Source: Pararhizobium sp. A13 (GTDB lineage: Bacteria; Pseudomonadota; Alphaproteobacteria; Rhizobiales; Rhizobiaceae). Taken from it: a stretch of DNA of 64,000 bases. The first letter of the stretch is position 1. Every line of letters starts with the position of its first letter. Positions 7,889 to 17,944 of the stretch are shown one piece after another. A program made the position numbers and the translations under genes. The notes below the pieces were generated by a model that searched no databases, was not told the DNA's origin, and saw only the letters and a program-made list of their open reading frames with translations. The stretch is taken from positions 907,001 through 971,000 of the forward strand of contig NZ_CP149510.1 of the NCBI RefSeq assembly GCF_040126305.1, in the 5' to 3' direction.

Positions 7889-10800
7889 CTAATGAAAATT
7901 CCGCCCCTTTGGCATGACGCTCGCGGTCTCGACGATCTCGGTGCGGGCAGTCTCCCCAAAATCGCCCTTCCCGGAATGGGCCGGTACAGTCAAACGCTTC
8001 TTCTGCCGACGGTCAGCGGTCGGGCGCAGCGCTTGGTCTGCCCGCTCTGACACACCAAAATGACGGGCCTCGCGTTGCAGCAGGCCGAGCATCGATGTCA
8101 TATCCTCAATATGGTCGACCACGACGTGGATCACCCCGCTTTCGCTCTGGAGCTTGCCCCTGATCTTCACCAGCCGGGCGCCCATGACGATGGACCGGTA
8201 GCGGTCGAATATCTTGTTCCAGACGATGGCATTGGCAACACCCGTTTCGTCCTCCAGCGTCATGAAGATCACGCCCTTGGCGGAGCCCGGCCGCTGGCGC
8301 ACCAACACGAGCCCGGCGATGGTGACCTTCTCACCGTTCGGCACCGTCAGAAGGTCCCTGTTCTTGAGGATACCCTTCTTCGTGAATTCATCGCGCAGGA
8401 AGGAAGCCGGATGCGCCTTCAGGGATAGGGAAAGATAGCGATAGTCTTCGATCACCTGCTCGCCCGGCAGCATTTCCGGTAGGTGGGTTTCCGGCTCGAC
8501 CTGAAGATCGGCACGGTCCGCGCGATCGAACAAGGGCAGCTTTTCCGCGGCACTCTTTGCGTCCAGCGCCCGCACGGCCCAGAGCGCTTCGCGCCGCGAA
8601 AGCCCGATCGACCGGAAGGCATCGGCATCCGCCAACCGCTCGATATCGGATTTCTGCAGCCCGGACCGCAGCCAGAGATCGCGCACGGAGTTGTAGCTCT
8701 GGCCACGGCTCTTGACGAGCCCTTCCATATCCGGTTCCGAAAGACCCTTGACCTGCCGGAAACCAAGGCGCACCGCCCTCTTCGTCCTGACGATATGCCG
8801 CATCGAGAGATGGCGCTGGTCGATCGCGTCTCTGTCGAAGGCGGTATCTTCCAAAAGACAATTCCATTCGGAATGATTGATATCGACGGGGCGCACTTCG
8901 ACCCCGTGCTCGCGTGCGTCGCGAACCAGCTGCGCGGGCGCATAAAATCCCATCGGCTGCGAATTCAGCAATGCCGCGCAGAAAACGTCGGGGTAATAGG
9001 CCTTGACCCAGGAGGAGGCGTAGACGAGCAGGGCAAAGGAGGCCGCGTGGCTTTCCGGAAAACCGTATTCGCCAAAGCCTTCGATCTGGCTGAAGCAGCG
9101 TTCGGCAAAGTCGCGGGGGTAACCGTTCCCGACCATGCCGTCGATCATATCCTTCTTGAAGGAATTGACCTGCCCCGACCGCTTGAACGTCGCCATCGAG
9201 CGCCGCAACCTGTCGGCTTTGGCGGGAGGGAAGCCTGCGGCGGTAATGGCGATCTGCATCGCCTGCTCCTGAAAGAGCGGAACGCCGAGCGTTCTTTCCA
9301 GGACCGCCTTGAGCTCCGGCTTCTGATAGTCGATGGGCCTGTTGTTGCGCTGATCCTCCCGCCGTTTGAGATAGGGATGGACCATGTTTCCCTGGATGGG
9401 TCCAGGCCGGACGATCGCCACCTCCACGACGAGATCGTAGAATCTTTCGGGCCTGAGCCGCGGCAGCATACTCATCTGGGCCCGGCTTTCGACCTGGAAG
9501 ACGCCGATCGTATCCGCCCGGCAGATCATCGCGTAGACCGCCTTGTCGGTCATGTCGCCGAAGCCGCCAAGCGTGACCTGGCGATCATAGTGCGATTCCA
9601 GGAGGTCAAAGGCCTTCCTTAGGCACGTGAGCATGCCGAGAGCGAGGATGTCGATCTTCAGGATGCCGATTGTATCCAGATCGTCCTTGTCCCATTCGAC
9701 CATATAGCGCTTGGGCATCGCCGTCGGCATGATCGGCATGACCTCGTCCAGCCGGTCCCGCGTGATGACGAAGCCGCCGACATGCTGGGTGAGGTGCCGC
9801 GGAAAGCTCATCAGTTCGGTCGCGTATTTGAGAACATCCGTCGTCGTCCGGTCGGAGAGATCGAGGCCGGCGGCCTTCGCCTCGCGTTCCGTCAGATCCG
9901 CCGCCGACCAGCCCCAGACCGTGCTGGCGAGGGCCGATTGCACATCTTCCGACAGGCCGAACGCCTTGGCCACCTCGCGGCCGGCGGATCGCGCCCGGTA
10001 GCTCGTCACCGCCGCCGTCAGGCCGGCATGCTCGATGCCGTATTTTTCATAGATGAACTGAATGACCTCCTCGCGGCGCTCATGCTCGAAATCTACATCG
10101 ATATCCGGCGGTTCATTGCGCTCCGTCGAGATGAACCGCTCGAACAGAAGCGTCGTTATGGTGGGATCGACTTCCGTGATGCCGAGGCAGAAACAGATGA
10201 CGGAATTGGCGGCGGACCCGCGTCCCTGGCAGAGGATTTTCAGCGTGTAGCGGGCGTGATGGACGATGTTGCGCACCGTCAGAAAATAATGCTCGTATTT
10301 CATCTGCTTGATGAGATCGAGCTCATAGTCGATCTGCTTGGAGACCTTCTCAGGAAGGCCCTTTCGATACCGGTCGCGCGCGCCTTCCCAGGTCAGGCGC
10401 GCCAGCGTCTGCGACGGCGTTTCCCCCTCGACGCCTTCATCCGGATAATTGTGGCTGAGCTCATCCAGCGAGAAGGACAGGCTCCCGAAGAACTTTTCGG
10501 TATTGGCGACCGCCTTTGGGTAGTCCCGAAACAGGCGCGCCATCTCGCGCCCGTGCTTGAGATAACGCTCGGCATTGGGCGCCAACCGGAAACCGGCCTC
10601 CGTAATCGTCACATGCTCACGGATGGCGGTGACGATGTCGGACAGGGGACGGCGGGAGGGGTGGTGATAGAGCGGCTGGTTGCTGGCCATCAGCGGGACG
10701 CGGTTGCGGGCAGCCAGCATCGAGAACGCGGCGAAAACCTGGGCATCCCGGCCATCATAGGACGGGGAAAGCACCAGATGGAGTTTGTCGCGAAAGCGTT

Positions 10801-11332
10801 TCCTCAGGCGCTCAAGGCAGTCTTCCAGCTTTTCCTGCGCACCGGCATCGTCCAGCAAGGATGGGGTGGGGATGAGGGCAAGCATCATCTCGTCTCCCCA
10901 TTCGATCAGGTCTGCTTCCTTCAGGATGCACGACCCTTTTTGGGTTCTCAGGTTTCCGGCACTCAGCAGGCGGCAGAGATGGGCCCAGCCCTTTCTGTTT
11001 TGCGGGAAGGCGAGGATATCCGGCGTGCCATCGGAAAAGACCAGCCTTGCGCCCGGTTGAAAGGGAACCGGCTTCAAAGGTTCCTTCTCCGCGTCTCCCT
11101 TTTCGCGACGCTCCCGGTTTTCTGCGACGATCTTTTCATAGTCTTCCTCCAGCGCCCTGACCTGCGCATGAGCCCGGACCACGCCTGCGACCGAATTCCG
11201 GTCGGCGATCCCGAGACCCGCGAGCTTCAGCAACGCGGCCTGCGTCACCATTTCCTCCGGCTTGGACGCGCCTTCGAGGAAGGAGAAATTCGTCCGGGCG
11301 CCGATCTCGAAAAATTGCGGTGCGGTGCTCAT
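7889..11332 (-). CDS. dnaE2: Error-prone DNA polymerase DnaE2
   Basis: DnaE2 is the C-family translesion polymerase of the ImuA-ImuB-DnaE2 mutasome, responsible for SOS mutagenesis in bacteria lacking pol V. The N-terminal PHP domain begins [21 protein letters not shown]. The polymerase active site includes [20 protein letters not shown] (about residues 400-420), followed by the palm/fingers, a helix-hairpin-helix region, and an OB-type domain near the C-terminus ([19 protein letters not shown]). The 1147-aa length fits. Its ATG overlaps the ImuB stop by 4 bp, so translation is coupled. The SOS box upstream of imuA should control the operon. Confidence 0.96.
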   Translation of the reverse strand: MSTAPQFFEIGARTNFSFLEGASKPEEMVTQAALLKLAGLGIADRNSVAGVVRAHAQVRALEEDYEKIVAENRERREKGDAEKEPLKPVPFQPGARLVFSDGTPDILAFPQNRKGWAHLCRLLSAGNLRTQKGSCILKEADLIEWGDEMMLALIPTPSLLDDAGAQEKLEDCLERLRKRFRDKLHLVLSPSYDGRDAQVFAAFSMLAARNRVPLMASNQPLYHHPSRRPLSDIVTAIREHVTITEAGFRLAPNAERYLKHGREMARLFRDYPKAVANTEKFFGSLSFSLDELSHNYPDEGVEGETPSQTLARLTWEGARDRYRKGLPEKVSKQIDYELDLIKQMKYEHYFLTVRNIVHHARYTLKILCQGRGSAANSVICFCLGITEVDPTITTLLFERFISTERNEPPDIDVDFEHERREEVIQFIYEKYGIEHAGLTAAVTSYRARSAGREVAKAFGLSEDVQSALASTVWGWSAADLTEREAKAAGLDLSDRTTTDVLKYATELMSFPRHLTQHVGGFVITRDRLDEVMPIMPTAMPKRYMVEWDKDDLDTIGILKIDILALGMLTCLRKAFDLLESHYDRQVTLGGFGDMTDKAVYAMICRADTIGVFQVESRAQMSMLPRLRPERFYDLVVEVAIVRPGPIQGNMVHPYLKRREDQRNNRPIDYQKPELKAVLERTLGVPLFQEQAMQIAITAAGFPPAKADRLRRSMATFKRSGQVNSFKKDMIDGMVGNGYPRDFAERCFSQIEGFGEYGFPESHAASFALLVYASSWVKAYYPDVFCAALLNSQPMGFYAPAQLVRDAREHGVEVRPVDINHSEWNCLLEDTAFDRDAIDQRHLSMRHIVRTKRAVRLGFRQVKGLSEPDMEGLVKSRGQSYNSVRDLWLRSGLQKSDIERLADADAFRSIGLSRREALWAVRALDAKSAAEKLPLFDRADRADLQVEPETHLPEMLPGEQVIEDYRYLSLSLKAHPASFLRDEFTKKGILKNRDLLTVPNGEKVTIAGLVLVRQRPGSAKGVIFMTLEDETGVANAIVWNKIFDRYRSIVMGARLVKIRGKLQSESGVIHVVVDHIEDMTSMLGLLQREARHFGVSERADQALRPTADRRQKKRLTVPAHSGKGDFGETARTEIVETASVMPKGRNFH

Positions 11333-12942
11333 GCGAAAACCCCATGCATGAACCAGCGCGGCGGCGGCAGCTGGCCGTAGAGGCCTTCGCGGTAGATCCA
11401 GAAGCGATGGCCGGTGTCGTCCTCGATGCGGAAATAATCCCGCGCCCGGGCGTCAGTGCCATCGATCCACCATTCCATGGCAAGCCGCTCCGGCCCCTGG
11501 CTGCGGGAGACGCGATGCAGCATGCGCCGCCAGCGGAAGCTGTCGGGCGGCCCCTCGGGCACTTCAGCCAAAGAGACCTCCACCGATTCCGGCCTTAAGA
11601 AAAGCCTGAGCGGCCGTTCGCTGCGAGACCAGGAGAAACCGCTTGCCTCCGGCTTCTTGCCGGATGACAGCGTGCGGATGGCAGGAGCAGCAGTCATCGC
11701 CCGTTCCGGCACGTGGCTTTCGCGCAACTGAAAACTCTGCAGGCAATCGGCACCGAGACGGGCCGAAACGCGATCGACGAAGCTGGCAAGGGAAACATCC
11801 TTTTGCCGGTCGCCATCAAAATCCTCCTGCGCGGCATCGAAGGCTTCATGCCGCATGACGTTCAGCCGCAGGATTTCAAAGCCATAGCCGGCATCGAGGT
11901 CGTCATGAACGGCCTGGAGACGCTCGGAAAAGAGCGCAGCGATGCGCCTGGGATCCCGCAACGGCTGCGAAGCGCCGGCCGCGACGCGAAAGACCCGGCC
12001 ATCGACCCGGAACAGCACGAGCTCGAAAGCGCGCCCGCCCGCGCCGCGCTCCTCCAGGCTGGTTTTCAGCGACAGGGCGATCTGCCCGGTGAGATACAGG
12101 ATGTCTTCCTCCGCCTGAATGGGGTCAGTGAGGCGGCGTTCGGCGGAGAGGCTGGCGACGGCCCGCCGCGGTGAAACGGGCTCTTCGTCACGGCCAAGCG
12201 CCTGATCGAGCCGCAAGAGCAGGTGCGCTCCGAAACGGCGGGCCAGAGGCGCCCGTGGCGCAAGGAGGAGATCGCCGACCTGTTTCAGTCCGAGCTTCTG
12301 CAGCGCGGCGATGGTCTGCTCTTCCAGCCGCAGCGAAGCGACCGGCAGGGGCGAAAGCACATGCTCCATCTCCTCGTCCGCAATGACGCCGCCGCTGCCG
12401 AAGCGGGAGATCGCCCAGGAGAGGCCCGGCGCCGACGAGATGGCGCCACGCGCATCGATCCCCATCTGGAAGAGCCGTGACAGGATATCCTTGAGCAGCG
12501 CCTTCTCGCCGCCGAAGAGATGGGCGCAGCCGGTGATATCGAGAAACAGCCCGTCCCGGCCGTCGAGCGCCACCAGGGGCGTGTAACGGTCGCACCAGTC
12601 GGCGATACCATCGAGCAGGCGGCGATCGGCGCCCAAGTCTTCCTCGACGACATCGAGCGCCGGACAGATCGCCCGCGCTTCCGCAACACCCTGATTTTTC
12701 TTGAGGCCGATCGCTTCCGCGGCCTCGTCAAGGGCCGTCAATCGCATGGCATTGTTGAGCCGCCCGGAGCAGACGAGGGGATGGGCCTCAGGACGCCTGA
12801 TCGAACGCCAGGACAGCCCCCATTTCTTGCGGGCGATCCGGTCGGTTGGCAGGTGCGGGAAGGCGAGGGCCAGAATGCGCTGCGCGCTTGCGCGGAGGCC
12901 GAGCATGTTCTGGCTCGCGGGCGGGGGAAAACTGACGGTCAT
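11329..12942 (-). CDS. imuB: ImuB, Y-family polymerase-like mutasome protein
   Basis: ImuB is a catalytically degenerate Y-family polymerase that links the beta clamp to DnaE2. The Y-family core is seen at [38 protein letters not shown] and the HhH segment [25 protein letters not shown]. The acidic catalytic motif of true pol IV/V (SYDE) is not present at the expected place, as known for ImuB. I start at ATG 12942 ([12 protein letters not shown]); ATG 12906 (MLGLRAS) is also possible. The start lies about 155 bp inside the end of imuA. The C-terminus is the conserved tail WYRE/GRDYYR-like region ([20 protein letters not shown]). Confidence 0.93.
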   Translation of the reverse strand: MTVSFPPPASQNMLGLRASAQRILALAFPHLPTDRIARKKWGLSWRSIRRPEAHPLVCSGRLNNAMRLTALDEAAEAIGLKKNQGVAEARAICPALDVVEEDLGADRRLLDGIADWCDRYTPLVALDGRDGLFLDITGCAHLFGGEKALLKDILSRLFQMGIDARGAISSAPGLSWAISRFGSGGVIADEEMEHVLSPLPVASLRLEEQTIAALQKLGLKQVGDLLLAPRAPLARRFGAHLLLRLDQALGRDEEPVSPRRAVASLSAERRLTDPIQAEEDILYLTGQIALSLKTSLEERGAGGRAFELVLFRVDGRVFRVAAGASQPLRDPRRIAALFSERLQAVHDDLDAGYGFEILRLNVMRHEAFDAAQEDFDGDRQKDVSLASFVDRVSARLGADCLQSFQLRESHVPERAMTAAPAIRTLSSGKKPEASGFSWSRSERPLRLFLRPESVEVSLAEVPEGPPDSFRWRRMLHRVSRSQGPERLAMEWWIDGTDARARDYFRIEDDTGHRFWIYREGLYGQLPPPRWFMHGVFA

Positions 12943-13720
12943 GGGGGTTCCACTCCAGAAGTAGGGAGAGGGGAGCCGGATTTCGGCTCTTCTCCAGGGT
13001 GAGACGGAAAACCGGATTGCCGATGCTGCCGCCAAGCATCGACCGGTCCGGCAAAAGCCTGATTGCCGCGGGCGCCGGCTCCACGAGAAAACGAAGGGCA
13101 GCGCTGCTTGCCTCTTCTTCTCCGGATTGCCGCATCAGGAAGAGCGGCCGCCTCGCCGCCTTTGCCCTGAGACCGAGCCTTCGGCTTTCGGTCAGGCCAA
13201 AATGCGCCGGATTGCCTTTGACCTCCAGCAGAGTGACGGCGAAGGCGCCGCTTTCCATCGCCGTTTCGGCAAGCCAGAGGGCTTCGTCCAATTTGCGCGG
13301 TGCCGCATGGAGGAAGCGCTTCGGATCGAGGCCGTAATCCTTGAGCCCCAACGGATAGGGCACGCCTGCCTCCATCGACGTGACCCTGTCGGTGATCCAG
13401 AGGATCGGCGCGAGATCATCCACCGCCTGTTTTTGAATGAGGGCGGAAAGTGCCAGGGCAAAGCCGGCCGAGGCGGTCGCATCGCGCAGACATTGCGAGC
13501 GGATTTCCGACAGTCCATCAAGCGGCAAGCCGCCGTCCAGGGCCTCATCGAGCACCGTCACGCCGAGCGGCAGACGATGCTTTTCCTTGCCCGCGCCGCC
13601 ACGTTCAGCCAAAGCCTCCTGTCTGGCGGCTGTCAGGGCAGGGACCGGTTTGCCTTCCAGCCTTGCTATCTCTTCACGGAGCGCAAAAAGCTGCTCACGC
13701 GCCATGGGCGTCTGCGCCAT
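12788..13720 (-). CDS. imuA: ImuA, SOS mutagenesis protein
   Basis: ImuA is the RecA/SulA-like partner of ImuB in damage-induced mutagenesis. The core includes LPLGVTVLDEALDGGLPLDGLSEIRS (about residues 55-80), a conserved block before an ATPase-like core. I choose ATG 13720: it follows GGAG with 7-nt spacing, whereas ATG 13738 would sit only 3 bp from the SOS box. The expected C-terminus is near [11 protein letters not shown], yet the frame continues about 48 residues into imuB, giving an overlap of roughly 155 bp. The extra basic, Pro-rich tail may be run-on sequence. Confidence 0.9.
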   Translation of the reverse strand: MAQTPMAREQLFALREEIARLEGKPVPALTAARQEALAERGGAGKEKHRLPLGVTVLDEALDGGLPLDGLSEIRSQCLRDATASAGFALALSALIQKQAVDDLAPILWITDRVTSMEAGVPYPLGLKDYGLDPKRFLHAAPRKLDEALWLAETAMESGAFAVTLLEVKGNPAHFGLTESRRLGLRAKAARRPLFLMRQSGEEEASSAALRFLVEPAPAAIRLLPDRSMLGGSIGNPVFRLTLEKSRNPAPLSLLLEWNPHDRQFSPAREPEHARPPRKRAAHSGPRLPAPANRPDRPQEMGAVLAFDQAS

Positions 13721-13741
13721 GACGTTACTCCAATCCATATT

Positions 13742-13756
13742 GTTCCTGTTATGTTC
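13742..13756 (-). promoter_or_regulatory. LexA (SOS) box of imuA-imuB-dnaE2
   Basis: The sequence GTTC-CTGTTAT-GTTC is an exact match to the alphaproteobacterial LexA operator GTTC-N7-GTTC. It lies 21 bp upstream of the preferred imuA start, where bound LexA would block the promoter. I infer DNA-damage induction of the whole operon. Confidence 0.88.
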
Positions 13757-13889
13757 TTATTGATTCCAGAGCTTCAGGGAAGAGTCAACGACAATTTATA
13801 AGAATTTATTCCTTGACAGGAGGCATCCAAATTCAACCCTCGAAAAACGCTCATGAAATGGCTATATCAAGGGGTAATAAGGAGTGCCC

Positions 13890-14324
13890 ATGGCCCGCAT
13901 AGACCAGACCGATGATTGGCGTGAACGCCACGCGCCGACAATCAGCACATTCGAATCCCTGGCACTGGAGGCCTATAGCCATCTGCCGGAGGAATTCCGG
14001 GCGCTTGCCACCAACCTCACCATCGAGATCGACGACTTTCCGAGCGAGGACGTTTTCGAGGACATGGCGCTGGAAACGCCCTTTGACCTCTTGGGCCTGT
14101 TCGAAGGACGCGGCATCGGCGAGCGCTTCAGCATGGAAACCGGCCAGGTGCCGAACCGGATCACGCTCTATCGCCGGCCGATCCTCGACTACTGGGCGGA
14201 AAACGAGGAGACGCTGGGCGACATCGTCACCCATGTGCTGATCCACGAGATCGGCCACCATTTCGGCCTGTCCGACGACGACATGGAGCGGATCGAGGCA
14301 AGCGTCGAGCATGTGGGCGGTTAA
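13890..14324 (+). CDS. Metallopeptidase family protein (zincin-like, HExxH)
   Basis: This is a short zincin with the motif HVLIHEIGHHFGLSDDDME near the C-terminus (about residues 117-135): HEIGH supplies two zinc ligands and the catalytic Glu, and the following His/Asp residues the rest. Length and motif match the DUF1025/possibleACT (MPN_zincin) family of small cytosolic metalloproteases found across actinobacteria and alphaproteobacteria; physiological substrates are unknown. ATG 13890 is chosen because AAGGAG lies 5 nt upstream; a GTG at 13884 is part of that ribosome site. It diverges from imuA. Confidence 0.85.
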   Translation: MARIDQTDDWRERHAPTISTFESLALEAYSHLPEEFRALATNLTIEIDDFPSEDVFEDMALETPFDLLGLFEGRGIGERFSMETGQVPNRITLYRRPILDYWAENEETLGDIVTHVLIHEIGHHFGLSDDDMERIEASVEHVGG

Positions 14325-14344
14325 ACCGCCCGAAAGACCCAAGG

Positions 14345-14380
14345 AAAGCGCCGCGTATCAAATGATGCGCGGCGCTTTTT
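14345..14380 (+). terminator. Rho-independent terminator after the metallopeptidase gene
   Basis: AAAGCGCCGCG (14345-14355) pairs with CGCGGCGCTTT (14368-14378), an 11-bp stem with a 12-nt loop ending in a run of five T. It separates the plus-strand metallopeptidase from the minus-strand DUF1737 gene. Confidence 0.88.
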
Positions 14381-14384
14381 CATT

Positions 14385-14591
14385 TCACTGCTCGGAAAGT
14401 TTCATGTCCGGGTGATAGTCCTTGCCGTCGACGTCCTTGACGATCGCCTGTCCGGTCATCGGCCGGCCCGTCTGGCTGTTGAAGGAAAGCGCGGGCGAGC
14501 CGTGCAGCGACCAGCCCTTGTTGAGGGCGTCGGTGACGCGGTGGCAGAAAGCGGCATCGTCGGTGCCGGTCAGGAAACGGTAGAGTTTCAT
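14385..14591 (-). CDS. DUF1737 domain-containing protein
   Basis: This 68-residue protein matches the DUF1737 pattern: it starts MKLYRFLTGTDDAAFCHRV, continues through ALNKGWSLHGSPALSFN, and ends in a region with Met-Thr-Gly-Gln-Ala-Ile-Val-Lys-Asp. Function is unknown; members are small cytosolic proteins. It follows the CitE-like lyase gene by only a few bases on the same strand, so the pair are probably co-transcribed. ATG 14591 follows AGGACGTGAAGT. Confidence 0.8.
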   Translation of the reverse strand: MKLYRFLTGTDDAAFCHRVTDALNKGWSLHGSPALSFNSQTGRPMTGQAIVKDVDGKDYHPDMKLSEQ

Positions 14592-14594
14592 ACT

Positions 14595-15497
14595 TCACGT
14601 CCTTTTATGCTGAATGGCCTCTGCCTTGGCGGCGAGGCGCAGGGCCTGCTCGAGATGCAGGCGCTCGACCATCAGGCCATTGAGATTGATGACGCCCTTG
14701 TCGCGGTTTTCCGGGAGCGCGAAGGCATCGATGATGGATCTGGCTTCAGTGACGTCGGCTTCGTCGACACCGAAATGATCGTTAGCCGGGCCGATCTGGG
14801 CCGGGTGGATCAGCATCTTGCCATCGAAACCCATGTCGCGGCCTTGCGCGCATTCCGCAGCGAAGCCGGCCGTATCGCGAAAATCGTTGAAGACGGCATC
14901 GATGACATCGAGACCGCAACTGCGGCCGGCAAGCAGGATCTGCATCAGCCAGGGCACGAGATAGGTGCGGCCGGGCAAAGCGGGCACGCCGGTTTCCTTG
15001 CGCAGATCGTTCAGCCCGGGCACGAAACAATCGAGCCTGCCGCCGCGCGTGCGGCCGGTCTCGGCGATCGCAGCGGCATTGAGCACCCCGTGCGGGGTCT
15101 CGATCATCGCCCAGAGACGCAGGGCATCCGGCGCGTCGTTTTCCGACAGCATGTCCGCGACCGCCAGGATATCCTGGGGGCTCTCCACCTTGGGCAGCAG
15201 GATGGCGTCGGGCGAAAGCGCCAGCATCGCTGCCAGATCCTTTTCGCCGAAGGGGGTTTTCAGGCCGTTGATGCGGACGATCACCTCGATATCGCTGCGC
15301 CGTTTGCGGGCGAGGTGATCGGCAAGCGTCCGGCGGGCGGCGGCCTTGTCGTCGACGGAAACGGCATCCTCGAGATCGTAGATCACGGCGTCACAGGCAA
15401 GGGTCGCGACCTTGGCAAGCGCGCGGGCATTGTCGGCGGGCACGCAGAGCACCGAACGGCGCAGGCGGACGGGATGGCGATCGGCAACTGAATTCAT
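14595..15497 (-). CDS. CoA ester lyase, HpcH/HpaI-CitE family
   Basis: CitE-like enzymes cleave or form (3S)-malyl-CoA, beta-methylmalyl-CoA or related CoA esters with Mg2+. The TIM-barrel markers are visible: SVLCVPADNARALAKVATL, then CDAVIYDLEDAV (acidic metal-binding loop), VIVRINGL, ILLPKVES, and MIETPHGVLNA with the conserved Glu. The 300-aa length is normal. No other citrate-lyase subunits are nearby, so it is unlikely to be citrate lyase proper; a malyl-CoA-type reaction is more likely but the substrate cannot be fixed from sequence. Confidence 0.88.
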   Translation of the reverse strand: MNSVADRHPVRLRRSVLCVPADNARALAKVATLACDAVIYDLEDAVSVDDKAAARRTLADHLARKRRSDIEVIVRINGLKTPFGEKDLAAMLALSPDAILLPKVESPQDILAVADMLSENDAPDALRLWAMIETPHGVLNAAAIAETGRTRGGRLDCFVPGLNDLRKETGVPALPGRTYLVPWLMQILLAGRSCGLDVIDAVFNDFRDTAGFAAECAQGRDMGFDGKMLIHPAQIGPANDHFGVDEADVTEARSIIDAFALPENRDKGVINLNGLMVERLHLEQALRLAAKAEAIQHKRT

Positions 15498-15622
15498 GCG
15501 GCTTTTGTGCCCGGCTTTCGCCTTTTTCGCAAGGCAGACATGTCATCCGCCGCGCAATACCAGAGAAGGTCTTGCAAGGCGGGGCGGGCGGCCCCACATT
15601 TCAGGTAACGAAAGGTACGATC

Positions 15623-15868
15623 ATGCAAAGCATTCGCTCCCTCCTGCTCACGGCCGCCGGCATCGCGTTCACGCTGATGGCGCTGGTCTTCACGGCTTCG
15701 CTCGGCCTGGCGCTCGCCGGCATCGCGACCGTGCTCGTTATCGGCAGCGCCATTTCCGCGCGGCTTTCGCCGAAGCCGGTGCGCGCGGCAGCAGGCCGCA
15801 CAGCGGGACGGCAGGAGCGTGAACCGCGCATCTGGAACGACGGACGCGGCACGATCATCGATCTCTAA
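15623..15868 (+). CDS. Small predicted membrane protein (81 aa), unknown
   Basis: I do not recognise a family. ATG 15623 follows AAAGG and encodes an N-terminal hydrophobic hairpin (residues about 6-45, two helices LLLTAAGIAFTLMALVFTASLG and LALAGIATVLVIGSAI), then a basic tail ending in RIWNDGRGTIIDL. The tail's Trp-Asn-Asp-Gly-Arg-Gly-Thr motif is distinctive and resembles other short rhizobial membrane proteins. It is divergent from the CoA lyase and 117 bp ahead of leuD. An inner-membrane position with a cytoplasmic basic tail is inferred. Confidence 0.6.
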   Translation: MQSIRSLLLTAAGIAFTLMALVFTASLGLALAGIATVLVIGSAISARLSPKPVRAAAGRTAGRQEREPRIWNDGRGTIIDL

Positions 15869-15985
15869 GGGCGGAAAGCCGACTTTCCGGCCCTCTGCCA
15901 CGAGATTTTCCTTCATTTCGGCGCAAAATTGCTCTAAACGCTGGGCGGAAATTTTTCCGTCCCGTTGAAATCGAAGGCCATTGCC

Positions 15986-16591
15986 ATGGACAAATTCGTC
16001 AAGCTCACCGGCGTTGCCGCGCCCCTTCCCGTCGTCAATATCGACACGGACATGATCATTCCGAAGGATTACCTGAAGACGATCAAGCGCACCGGCCTTG
16101 GCACGGGACTGTTCGCCGAGGCCCGCTACAACGAGGACGGCTCCGTCAATCCGGATTTCGTGCTCAACAAGCCCGCCTACCAGAACGCCAAGATCCTGGT
16201 TGCCGGCGACAATTTCGGCTGCGGCTCCTCGCGCGAACATGCGCCCTGGGCACTCCTTGACTTCGGTATCCGCTGCGTCATCTCGACCTCGTTCGCCGAC
16301 ATCTTCTACAACAACTGTTTCAAGAACGGCATCCTGCCGGTCGTGGTCTCGCCGGAAGACCTGGAAAAGCTGATGGATGACGCCAGCCGCGGCTCCAACG
16401 CCATCCTGACGGTCGATCTGGAAGCCTGCGAAATCACCGGGCCGGACGGCGGCAAGATCACCTTCGAGCTCGATGAATTCAAGCGTCACTGCATGCTGAA
16501 CGGCCTCGACGATATCGGCCTGACACTGGAAAAGGCCTCCGCCATCGACACATTCGAGAAGGCCAACGCCGCTTCGCATCCCTGGGCGTAA
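15986..16591 (+). CDS. leuD: 3-isopropylmalate dehydratase small subunit
   Basis: LeuD with LeuC interconverts 2- and 3-isopropylmalate in leucine synthesis. The protein begins [27 protein letters not shown] and contains the aconitase swivel-domain loop [17 protein letters not shown], which contributes substrate-binding residues. Length (201 aa) is typical, supporting ATG 15986 over an upstream in-frame ATG at 15965. leuC is not in the window, but leuB lies 3 kb downstream on the same strand. Confidence 0.97.
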   Translation: MDKFVKLTGVAAPLPVVNIDTDMIIPKDYLKTIKRTGLGTGLFAEARYNEDGSVNPDFVLNKPAYQNAKILVAGDNFGCGSSREHAPWALLDFGIRCVISTSFADIFYNNCFKNGILPVVVSPEDLEKLMDDASRGSNAILTVDLEACEITGPDGGKITFELDEFKRHCMLNGLDDIGLTLEKASAIDTFEKANAASHPWA

Positions 16592-16597
16592 GGCCTG

Positions 16598-16984
16598 ATG
16601 CCAAGCCAGCGCAAACTGATCTCGTCCGGCTCGCCGTTTGAAAAGACGGCGGGCTATTCGCGCGCTTTGGTACAGGGCGACTGGTGCTTCGTTTCCGGCA
16701 CGACCGGCTATGACTATGCCACCATGACCATGCCGCAGACGGTGGAAGAGCAGACCCGCAACTGCCTGAAGACGATCGAGAGGGCGCTGACGGATGCCGG
16801 ATTTTCGCTGAAGGACGTGGTGCGCAATCATTACTACGTCACCGATGCCGCCTTTGCCGATGTCGTGTTCCCGATTCTGGGCGAGGTCTTCGGCGATATC
16901 CGTCCGGCGGCGACCATGGTGGTTTGCGACCTGATCCGCCCGGAAATGCTGATCGAGATCGAAGTCACCGCCTTTCGGGGCTGA
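16598..16984 (+). CDS. RidA family protein (YjgF/YER057c/UK114)
   Basis: RidA-type trimers hydrolyse reactive enamine/imine intermediates from PLP enzymes. The fold markers are LISSGSPFEKTAGYSRA, FVSGTTGYDY, the EEQTRNCLKTIERAL helix, and the C-terminal RPAATMVVCDLIRPEMLIEIEVTA strand. The active-site Arg of true RidA (near position 105) corresponds to the Arg in IRPAAT or LIRPEM here, so deaminase activity is plausible but unproven. The gene starts 6 bp after leuD, suggesting co-expression with leucine synthesis. Confidence 0.9.
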   Translation: MPSQRKLISSGSPFEKTAGYSRALVQGDWCFVSGTTGYDYATMTMPQTVEEQTRNCLKTIERALTDAGFSLKDVVRNHYYVTDAAFADVVFPILGEVFGDIRPAATMVVCDLIRPEMLIEIEVTAFRG

Positions 16985-16990
16985 CGACCG

Positions 16991-17227
16991 TCACCCCTCC
17001 ACGAAGGGCGGACCCAAGGGCTCGCCCAGCCCAGCTTTTGCCAGTTCCCGATGATGGCAGAGAAACACGCTGCGCCGGAACGCGACCATCTCGCGCTCGT
17101 CGTCGGTCTTCGCCTGCGCCAGGTGTTGCGCAACCATTTCAGGCGTCGCGAGTTCGATGGTATTGGCGAAAAAATCCAGCATCTCGTCGATCTCTGCATC
17201 AGGCATTTCGCGAACGCACAAAAGCAT
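16991..17227 (-). CDS. Hypothetical protein, convergent to ridA
   Basis: I do not recognise this protein. The reading frame from ATG 17227 encodes about 78 residues (MLLCVREMPDAEIDEMLDFF, then helical segments, ending AGLGEPLGPPFVEG). The composition and codon use look coding, with an amphipathic helical pattern and a C-x2-H-H-like segment (FLCHHRELAKAG). The frame is open further upstream to 17341, but the extra residues are Arg-rich and unlike the rest, so the shorter start is preferred. The stop lies 6 bp from the ridA stop. Confidence 0.45.
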   Translation of the reverse strand: MLLCVREMPDAEIDEMLDFFANTIELATPEMVAQHLAQAKTDDEREMVAFRRSVFLCHHRELAKAGLGEPLGPPFVEG

Positions 17228-17341
17228 TCCAAACCTGGCGGCCTTGCCCAGACAGCGGCGATCGCCTCGGGACGATCGTCGTGTCGCAGGTCTCCGGTGC
17301 CGGCATTCAGCATCACAGCTCCGGTACGTCACGCTTCCCAT

Positions 17342-17944
17342 CCCGACATGTGTGCCCCACAGGCACGCCCGCCCCAGAAGGACGGAGGGGATCCATTTTC
17401 CGGGGGCTCTCCTTCCGGTCCGCCTGACGTTCGCAGCCTCCTCATCGAAGCCACGAGGTTTCCCGTGGAGCGCCAGCCCTGCCTCGCCGCAAACGTCTTG
17501 CGGTGTATCCGCGACAGGACGCCATGATCACGGCACAGGTTTTCGGGACGGGGATCAGCGGGGATGAAATTTCACGTCGGAAAATCGCCGAAGGGGCCTG
17601 GTTCGCGCTGGCGACATAACGGCGCGCTACTTCGAAGACTATAAGAAATGCCGGGTTTAAAAGCCTGTCGATCAGATTAAAGTGTCTGACGTCCAGAGCG
17701 TCGAACGCGATGCGTCACGGCGCTGCAATGCTTTGAACGTGTTTCATTATTTCATTCTTAATCGATGCCGATCCAGGCAGAAGCGGCACCCGCAAGAACG
17801 ACGTGATTTTTGTTCTGTTGGGGGGGGGGCGGCGCCTTGTTCGGACGACTGGCAATTCGAGACGGCAAACATTTTTTGGCAATCCGCATTTCACCCCGGG
17901 CCGCACGGCGTGGCCCTCCCCGCAGCACGAAGGAACCGCAAGAG
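17342..17944. other. Gene-poor stretch with a 10-G run
   Basis: About 600 bp hold no convincing gene on either strand; short frames here have no ribosome sites or family features. A run of ten G occupies 17820-17829, some 115 bp upstream of the alpha/beta hydrolase start. The part around 17690-17785 (GCTGCAATGCTTTGAACG and the following AT-rich piece) resembles, from memory, a recurrent rhizobial intergenic element, but no second copy is visible in this window. Confidence 0.4.

Noticed and set aside
9782..11380. 532-codon frame antisense to dnaE2
   Set aside because: Shadow frame only.
17524..17619. 31-codon ORF in the gene-poor stretch before the hydrolase
   Set aside because: No ribosome site or homology by eye; length consistent with chance.
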